Shown here one piece after another: positions 58,885 to 64,000 of a stretch of 64,000 nucleotides of DNA. Source of the DNA: Salinibacterium sp. G-O1 (GTDB lineage: Bacteria > Actinomycetota > Actinomycetes > Actinomycetales > Microbacteriaceae); assembly GCF_030063305.1 (NCBI RefSeq), contig NZ_JASISV010000003.1, forward strand, positions 300,850 to 364,849, given 5' to 3'. The notes beneath the pieces are model-generated. The model saw only the letters and a program-made list of their open reading frames with translations. It was not told the DNA's origin and did no database searches. The number at the start of each line of letters is the position of its first letter. Within the stretch, counting starts at the first letter, position 1. A program made the translations under genes and the position numbers.

Positions 58885-61812
58885 ATGGCAACTCTTCTTT
58901 ACCGACTCGGCCGATTCGCCTATCGCCGTCCCTGGCGAATTCTCGGGGTGTGGCTGTTGCTCATCGTGGGTGTGCTCGGCGGCGGTATCGCGCTCGGCGG
59001 GCAGACCCAGGAATCGTTCGTCATTCCCGGCACGGAATCTCAGGATGCCCTTGACCGGCTCGAGGCGGTGTTCCCCTCGGTAGCAGGCGCGAGTGCGACG
59101 GCTGTCGTGGTGGCACCGGACGGGTCATCCATCGTCGAGGAGAAAGCCGCGATCGGCAGGCTCGTCGCCGCGATTTCGGATGTCACGGGAGTCGACTCCG
59201 CTCTCAGTCCGTTCAGCGAGTACGCCGGCAACGCGATCAGCAGCGGCGGCGATATGGCGATCATCCGGGTTCAACTTGTCGGCCCTTCTGCCGATGTGAC
59301 GGATGCGACGATCGCCGACCTTAAGGCGACAGCGAGCGTGGGAGACAGCGACGGGCTGAGGGTCGAATTCGGGGGGCAGGTATTCCAGGACAACACCGTC
59401 GGAATCACCATCACCGAGGTGTTCGGGGTGCTCTTCGCAGGGGTCGTGCTCATCATCACCTTCGGTTCGCTGCTCGCGGCAGGGATGCCCCTGATCAGCG
59501 CGCTGATCGGCGTCGGGATCGTGATGGGCGCGATCATCATGCTCTCGGCTTTCACGACGGTCTCGAGCTCGGCCCCCCTGCTCGCCCTCATGATCGGCCT
59601 CGCGGTCGGCATCGACTATGCCCTCTTCATCCTGTCCCGGCATCGAACACAACTGGCCAGGGGTGAAGACCCGGAAGAATCGGCGGCCATGTCGGTGGGC
59701 ACCGCAGGAAGTGCCGTGGTGTTCGCCGGTCTGACGGTCATCATCGCCCTGCTCGGGTTGCTGGTGGTGGGAATCCCGTTCCTCAGCGTCATGGGGGTGG
59801 GCGCCGCGGTCGCGGTGCTGATCGCGATCGGTGTCGCCACCACTCTGCTTCCCGCCTTCCTCGGGCTGGCCAAGGGACGGCTCGCGCCGAAGACGGGTTC
59901 GCGCGCCTGGAAGCGTGCCAACGCCGAACCCGACACACAGCGAAGCATGGGAATGCGGTGGGTAAAGGGAGTGATGAAGCATCCCATCCTCGCGACCGTC
60001 GGGGTGATTGCCATCCTGGGAACCCTCGCGATCCCCGCACTCAGCCTCGACCTGAACCTGCCCGACGGGGGATCGGAGCCAGCCGGGTCCACCCAGCGGG
60101 AAGCCTACGACCTCGTGAGCGAGGGTTTCGGGGCCGGATACAACGGCCCGCTCATCGTCGCCGTCGACATCACCCAGACCACAGACATCCTGAGCGACCT
60201 CGAATCGATCGCCGACGACCTTCGTGCCCTGCCAGACGTCGACTTCGTCTCTCAGGGCATTCCGGATGAGGGGCTCGACACCGCGATTCTGCAGGTCACC
60301 CCCTCCAGCGCCCCCGATGCCGTCGCCACCAAGGAGCTTGTGCAGGCGATCCGGGATCTGGGACCGACCATCGAAACGCGCTACGACACCCCGATCTTTG
60401 TCACCGGGTCGACCGCCATTGGCATCGACATCTCCAACCGTCTAACCAACGCCCTCGTGCCATTCGGGCTGATCGTGGTTGGCCTTTCCATCATCCTGCT
60501 GATGGCCGTGTTCAGGTCGGTGCTCGTGCCGATCAAGGCGGCCCTGGGGTTCCTGCTCTCCGTCGTCGCATCGTTCGGAATCGTCGTCGCGATCTTCCAG
60601 TGGGGATGGTTCTCCGAACTGCTGCACGTCGAAAACCCCGGACCGATCCTGAGCTTCATGCCGATCATCCTGATGGCCGTGCTGTTCGGGCTGGCCATGG
60701 ACTACGAGGTGTTCCTTGTGTCGGGCATGCGCGAAGAGTTCGTCAAGACCGGCGACGCTATGCACTCCGTCAGCACGGGGTTCGCCAACGGGGCCAGGGT
60801 GGTGACGGCGGCCGCGCTCATCATGTTCTTCGTGTTCTTCGCCTTCGTGCCCGAGGGCGGCGGAACCATCAAGGGAATCGCGCTCGGCCTTGCCGTCGGC
60901 ATCGCGCTCGACGCCTTCCTGGTGCGCATGACTTTGGTGCCGGCGCTCATGACCCTGTTCGGCAACGCGGCATGGTGGATGCCACGCTGGCTCGGTCGCG
61001 CCCTGCCGATGCTCGACATCGAGGGTGAGAAGTTGCGCGAGCACAAGCACTCTGTCGACTGGGCTGCGGCCACCACGGCTGTCATCAGCCTGGACGATCT
61101 CGTCGTCGGCTCCGCGTCCCACAGCGTGGGGCCCCTCACCCTTTCCGTCGCACAGGGTTCGGTCGTGACCGCCAGTGGCGACGCGATGGATCGACGGCTT
61201 GTTGCCGCCACCCTGGCTGGACGGCTGGAGCCGCTGTCGGGGCGCGCGCAGGTGGGCGGGCATCCGTTGCCCTCCGAAGCCGCCGCCGTGCGCTCGATTG
61301 TCGCCCTCGCCGACATCGGTGGAAGCCAGCGCTCGGAGGAAAGTCTCACCGTCGGCGATCTGCTGGGCGAACGACTCGAAATGACCCAGCCGTGGTACCG
61401 CGTTTTCACCGTCACCTCCCAGTCGCAACGGTGGCTCGACAGGGTCAACGCCGCGCTGGGTGATTCTCGCGTGACGATCCAGCGCGGCAGCACCCTGGTG
61501 GGGCTGCCGCAGCTCGAGCGTGCGGTCGCCCTGGCGAGCATCGCCATCGCCGAACAACCGGCGGTGGTGATGCTCGACCAACTGGACGCGTTCGCAGACC
61601 CCCGAGACGAATCCGCCTTCATCCAGGCCGTGTGTTCCCTCGCAAGCGCGACAACGGTCATCGTGATCGGCACGCCGCCAGCCTCACGACTGGTTCGCTC
61701 GGCGACGTTCGCGAACGCCACGGGCGACCGCGCCCACATCGATATCGACCTGGCCGGGCCTCTCGCCCTCCCGCACTCCAGACACCTCAGCACGGAAGGA
61801 GTCGTCCGATGA
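58885..61812 (+). CDS. MMPL-family exporter fused to a degenerate ABC ATPase-like domain
   Basis: The 975-residue protein has a complete MMPL/RND-type transporter (about residues 1-712) with twelve helices, two extracytoplasmic loops, and the helix-4 and helix-10 motifs GIDYALFILSRH and AMDYEVFLVSGM. A cytoplasmic domain (about 733-960) follows the order of an ABC ATPase: VTASGDAMDRRLVAATLAG at the P-loop place (no GKS/T), GLPQLERAVALASIAIAEQPAVVMLDQLD at the signature and Walker B place, and TVIVIGTPPA at the switch. Key catalytic residues are missing, so ATP hydrolysis is unlikely. It overlaps the YhgE gene by 4 bp. Confidence 0.88.
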   Translation: MATLLYRLGRFAYRRPWRILGVWLLLIVGVLGGGIALGGQTQESFVIPGTESQDALDRLEAVFPSVAGASATAVVVAPDGSSIVEEKAAIGRLVAAISDVTGVDSALSPFSEYAGNAISSGGDMAIIRVQLVGPSADVTDATIADLKATASVGDSDGLRVEFGGQVFQDNTVGITITEVFGVLFAGVVLIITFGSLLAAGMPLISALIGVGIVMGAIIMLSAFTTVSSSAPLLALMIGLAVGIDYALFILSRHRTQLARGEDPEESAAMSVGTAGSAVVFAGLTVIIALLGLLVVGIPFLSVMGVGAAVAVLIAIGVATTLLPAFLGLAKGRLAPKTGSRAWKRANAEPDTQRSMGMRWVKGVMKHPILATVGVIAILGTLAIPALSLDLNLPDGGSEPAGSTQREAYDLVSEGFGAGYNGPLIVAVDITQTTDILSDLESIADDLRALPDVDFVSQGIPDEGLDTAILQVTPSSAPDAVATKELVQAIRDLGPTIETRYDTPIFVTGSTAIGIDISNRLTNALVPFGLIVVGLSIILLMAVFRSVLVPIKAALGFLLSVVASFGIVVAIFQWGWFSELLHVENPGPILSFMPIILMAVLFGLAMDYEVFLVSGMREEFVKTGDAMHSVSTGFANGARVVTAAALIMFFVFFAFVPEGGGTIKGIALGLAVGIALDAFLVRMTLVPALMTLFGNAAWWMPRWLGRALPMLDIEGEKLREHKHSVDWAAATTAVISLDDLVVGSASHSVGPLTLSVAQGSVVTASGDAMDRRLVAATLAGRLEPLSGRAQVGGHPLPSEAAAVRSIVALADIGGSQRSEESLTVGDLLGERLEMTQPWYRVFTVTSQSQRWLDRVNAALGDSRVTIQRGSTLVGLPQLERAVALASIAIAEQPAVVMLDQLDAFADPRDESAFIQAVCSLASATTVIVIGTPPASRLVRSATFANATGDRAHIDIDLAGPLALPHSRHLSTEGVVR

Positions 61813-63518
61813 CGACCACCACCACGGCATTAAGGCGCGTGGGCCTCGCCGCCGCCGCGCTCATCCCGCTCGCCTTCACCGGCCTCTTCGTTGGGGCGAT
61901 CGGTCAGGGGGAGTCGTCTCTCGACAACATTCCCGTCGCGATCGTTAACGACGACGTGCTGCAGAACACAACCACAGCCGACGGCACCGAGCAGCCCGTT
62001 TTCGCCGGGAGACTTCTGGTCACCGAGCTCACCGGCGCCGACGGTTTCGACTGGACGATCACCAATGCTCAGAATGCCGCGGCAGCACTCGACGCGGGCG
62101 ACGTCTACGCCGTGCTCACCGTGCCGTCCAACTTCTCGACGTCGATCCTGTCGCTCTCCGGTAGCGATCCGCAGCAGGCGGACATCTCGATCCGCACCGA
62201 CGACTCCCACAGCTACCTGACCGGCTCGGTCGCGCAGGTGGTGGGCCAGACGATGACAGACACTTTCGGCAAGGCCATCACCGCCCAGTACATCGGCGGC
62301 ATCTACGAAAGCCTCGGCGATCTCGGCACCTCCCTGGGAACGGCGGCCGCGGGCGCCACCGAACTGTCAACCGGCGCGACCTCCCTGTCGGGCGGCCTGG
62401 GGGAGTACACCGCGGGAGTCGGCTCGCTCGCCGGTGGGCTCAGCGACCTCAGAGACGGCGCGTGGGGGCTCACCCGGCTCACCGACGGCATCGACAGCTA
62501 CACGGGCGGGATCTCGCAGCTCTCGGCTGCCCTCACGCAACTCACGCCCGCCATCGAAGCCAATCCCACGGTCGACCCCGCCATCGCGGGTGGACTCCGC
62601 TCTATCACCGATCAGCTGGCCGGCGCCGCTGCGGGTGGTGCATCGCTGTCCGACCGGGCGACCTCTGGCATCGAGTCTGTGCAATATGGCATCTCCCAGA
62701 GTGCCGACGGGGCGGCACAGTTGAGTGCTGGCGGGCCCGCGCTGGTGAGCGGGGCGAGCGGGCTTGCCGCCGGCGCGACAGACCTGGCGACGGGGCTGCA
62801 GTCTGGTGCAGACCTGGTGCCGGCCGCCGACAGCGGGGCCGCGGCATCCACGGCAGAGATCGTCGCAGACCCTGTCACCCTGTCGGTATCGACAGCTAAT
62901 GAGGTCTCCGACCTGAGCCAGGTCGTGGCGACCTTCCTTATTCCACTGGGATTGTGGATCGGGGCGCTTGCGGTGTTCCTGGTGTTGCAGCCCGTCTCCC
63001 GGCGAGCTCTGGCGTCTACGGCCAGCAGCGGTCGCCTTGTTTCTTCCGCGCTCGGACGTGCAGGCATCGTCAGTGCGGCTCCGGCCGTGCTCCTGGTGGC
63101 CCTGCTTCATGGCGCACTCGGGGTGGGCTGGAGTCTGCTGCCGGCGACGCTCGGATTCTCGTTGCTGGTTGCGTTGGCTTTCACCGCGTTCCACTATCTG
63201 CTGACCATCGGGTTCGGTCGGGGCGGCCTTGTCGTGTCCCTGTTCCTGCTGGCCCTCCAGCTCACGTCGACGGGAGGGATCTATCCGATCCAGGCCCTCT
63301 CCGAGCCGTACCAGGTCGTGAGCCCGCTGCTACCGCTTACGTATGCGGTGAACGGCATGCAGGGGATCATCGCCGGCGGAAGCGTGGCTTCGGTCGTGGT
63401 GGCGGCGGTCATCCTGCTCGTATTCGGTGCCGGAAGCGTGCTGCTCGCACTGGTCGCGATGCGACGAAGTCGACGAGCTTTCAGCCTCGGCCTGGTGCCG
63501 CGCGCGGTCACTCCGTGA
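61809..63518 (+). CDS. YhgE/Pip-domain ABC-2-like membrane protein
   Basis: The 569-residue protein has an N-terminal helix (about residues 9-29), a large extracytoplasmic region with the YhgE motif NIPVAIVNDD, a long Gly/Ala/Ser-rich helical stretch (about 185-350, repeated ATELSTGATSLSGGL-like units) and five or six C-terminal helices (about 375-555). The ATG overlaps the MMPL stop (ATGA). YhgE proteins resemble permeases of ABC-2 exporters without their own ATPase, so the degenerate ATPase domain on the preceding MMPL protein may be a partner. Confidence 0.87.
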   Translation: MTTTTTALRRVGLAAAALIPLAFTGLFVGAIGQGESSLDNIPVAIVNDDVLQNTTTADGTEQPVFAGRLLVTELTGADGFDWTITNAQNAAAALDAGDVYAVLTVPSNFSTSILSLSGSDPQQADISIRTDDSHSYLTGSVAQVVGQTMTDTFGKAITAQYIGGIYESLGDLGTSLGTAAAGATELSTGATSLSGGLGEYTAGVGSLAGGLSDLRDGAWGLTRLTDGIDSYTGGISQLSAALTQLTPAIEANPTVDPAIAGGLRSITDQLAGAAAGGASLSDRATSGIESVQYGISQSADGAAQLSAGGPALVSGASGLAAGATDLATGLQSGADLVPAADSGAAASTAEIVADPVTLSVSTANEVSDLSQVVATFLIPLGLWIGALAVFLVLQPVSRRALASTASSGRLVSSALGRAGIVSAAPAVLLVALLHGALGVGWSLLPATLGFSLLVALAFTAFHYLLTIGFGRGGLVVSLFLLALQLTSTGGIYPIQALSEPYQVVSPLLPLTYAVNGMQGIIAGGSVASVVVAAVILLVFGAGSVLLALVAMRRSRRAFSLGLVPRAVTP

Positions 63519-63806
63519 CACGGGTCGACCTGCGACACGCCCGGGATGCGGCGTAGTTTGGTGGGGGGCGAGAAATGCACGTAAAGTCATCTCTTGTCAC
63601 CCCAAAGGTGCGGAAAACCCGGGCAGTTCTGCTGCTAGGTTTCCGGCCTCAAGTGGGGGCCGCCATCCTCTAAAACTTTCGGGTTTTAGTCGAGTCATAT
63701 AGCGAATTTCCTCTTGCAGGTTTCGTCTTCAGATCTTAGGATGAGAACCCGCTTATTCGAGTGTTGGTTGCGTGTCGATGTGCCGTTCAGGTGCTCGCCG
63801 CTCGAC
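63519..63806. other. Intergenic region before the rRNA promoter
   Basis: No gene-like frame is present in either strand. The GC content falls towards the right, and a possible inverted repeat AAAACCCG / CGGGTTTT (about 63613-63620 and 63678-63685) is present. Upstream activating sequences of the rRNA promoter may lie here, but none could be identified. Confidence 0.4.
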
Positions 63807-63834
63807 TTGACAGACTCGGGAAAGTTGGTAAGTT
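63807..63834 (+). promoter_or_regulatory. Probable rRNA operon promoter
   Basis: TTGACA (63807-63812) and TAAGTT (63829-63834) are separated by 16 bp, the best -35/-10 pair in this gap, and lead directly into the rRNA leader. Confidence 0.65.
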
Positions 63835-64000
63835 AGACAGGTTGCCTTCTGCGCTTTTGTGTGGGGGGTGGCGCAGGTTTTGTAGCCCTGGGTGAAGCCG
63901 TTTGTGGTGGAGGTCAGGAGCGTCCGATCCTTGAGAACTCAACAGCGTGCACAATGTCAAATGCCAAAAACCCGACTGTGCTTTATGTGATTGACCTATT
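63835..64000 (+). ncRNA. Leader of a ribosomal RNA operon (16S gene beyond the window)
   Basis: The segment contains CCTTGAGAACTCAACAGCGTGC (conserved in actinobacterial pre-16S leaders) at 63929-63950, with the palindrome TTGAG-AA-CTCAA at 63931-63942, part of the antitermination/processing region. The 16S gene itself has not begun by position 64000. Confidence 0.75.

Overview
The window is high-GC DNA with dense gene packing, GTG/TTG starts, a WhiB regulator next to a PdtaS-type kinase, an Rv3235-family protein, a BldC/AlbA-type helix-turn-helix protein and an actinobacterial rRNA leader at its right end. It looks like a chromosomal segment of a Microbacteriaceae-like actinobacterium; genus and species cannot be decided from it. 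No insertion sequence, prophage, CRISPR array or integron was seen.

Layout. 1-5.6 kb: end of a probable glycerol facilitator gene, glycerol kinase (glpK), a membrane-fused alpha/beta hydrolase, a luciferase-like monooxygenase and a DUF4349 lipoprotein. 5.7-13.7 kb: a CPBP membrane protease, then an exopolysaccharide block (tyrosine autokinase, low-molecular-weight phosphatase, Asp-box membrane-anchored protein, undecaprenyl-phosphate sugar-1-phosphate transferase, DUF4012 protein) ending with an LPNTG cell-wall protein gene interrupted by an in-frame amber codon. 13.8-17.2 kb: small stress-type helical protein, alpha/beta hydrolase, MFS exporter, aldo/keto reductase. 17.2-28.5 kb: a second polysaccharide block: unknown lipoprotein, secreted CE4 deacetylase with a long Pro-Thr linker, GlmS, sugar epimerase, nucleotide-sugar 6-dehydrogenase and a divergent GT2 synthase, followed by a large ATP-binding LuxR (LAL) regulator. 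28.8-30.9 kb: small membrane protein, YdcF-type protein, MFS transporter.

31-34.7 kb: the ribonucleotide reductase operon, the most striking region. NrdA has all catalytic residues but no cysteine after residue 456. Its C-terminal CxxC redox tail is encoded by a separate 52-codon ORF that overlaps the nrdA stop (TGATG) and the nrdB start (TAATG). NrdB has Glu and Phe where classical class Ia enzymes have the Asp ligand and the radical Tyr, a class Ic (Mn/Fe) signature. The promoter carries two NrdR boxes 32 bp apart and a perfect DnaA-box-like dyad.

34.7-42.2 kb: conserved actinobacterial genes (Rv3235-family, HTH, SAF/CpaB-like, CpaE-like P-loop protein with an Arg in place of the P-loop Lys, pdtaS, whiB, rhodanese, bcp) and a tRNA-Lys gene. 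42.4-50.6 kb: degenerate SGNH protein, IclR regulator, ABC exporter pair, MalY/PatB aminotransferase, MhqO/MhqD-like quinone-resistance pair, a PLP amino-acid lyase/deaminase and an M23 peptidase. 50.7-57.5 kb: an amine catabolism cluster: permease, glutamine-synthetase-like gamma-glutamylation enzyme, gamma-glutamyl hydrolase, aldehyde dehydrogenase, SDR and GntR/FadR regulator. 57.6-63.5 kb: two small membrane proteins, then a TetR regulator with a palindromic operator, an MMPL exporter fused to a degenerate ABC ATPase-like domain, and a YhgE/Pip membrane protein. 63.5-64 kb: rRNA promoter and leader; the 16S gene should begin just beyond the window.

Many genes lack a Shine-Dalgarno sequence and instead have a TANNNT hexamer 6-7 nt before the start codon, the signature of leaderless transcription, and this was used to choose several starts.
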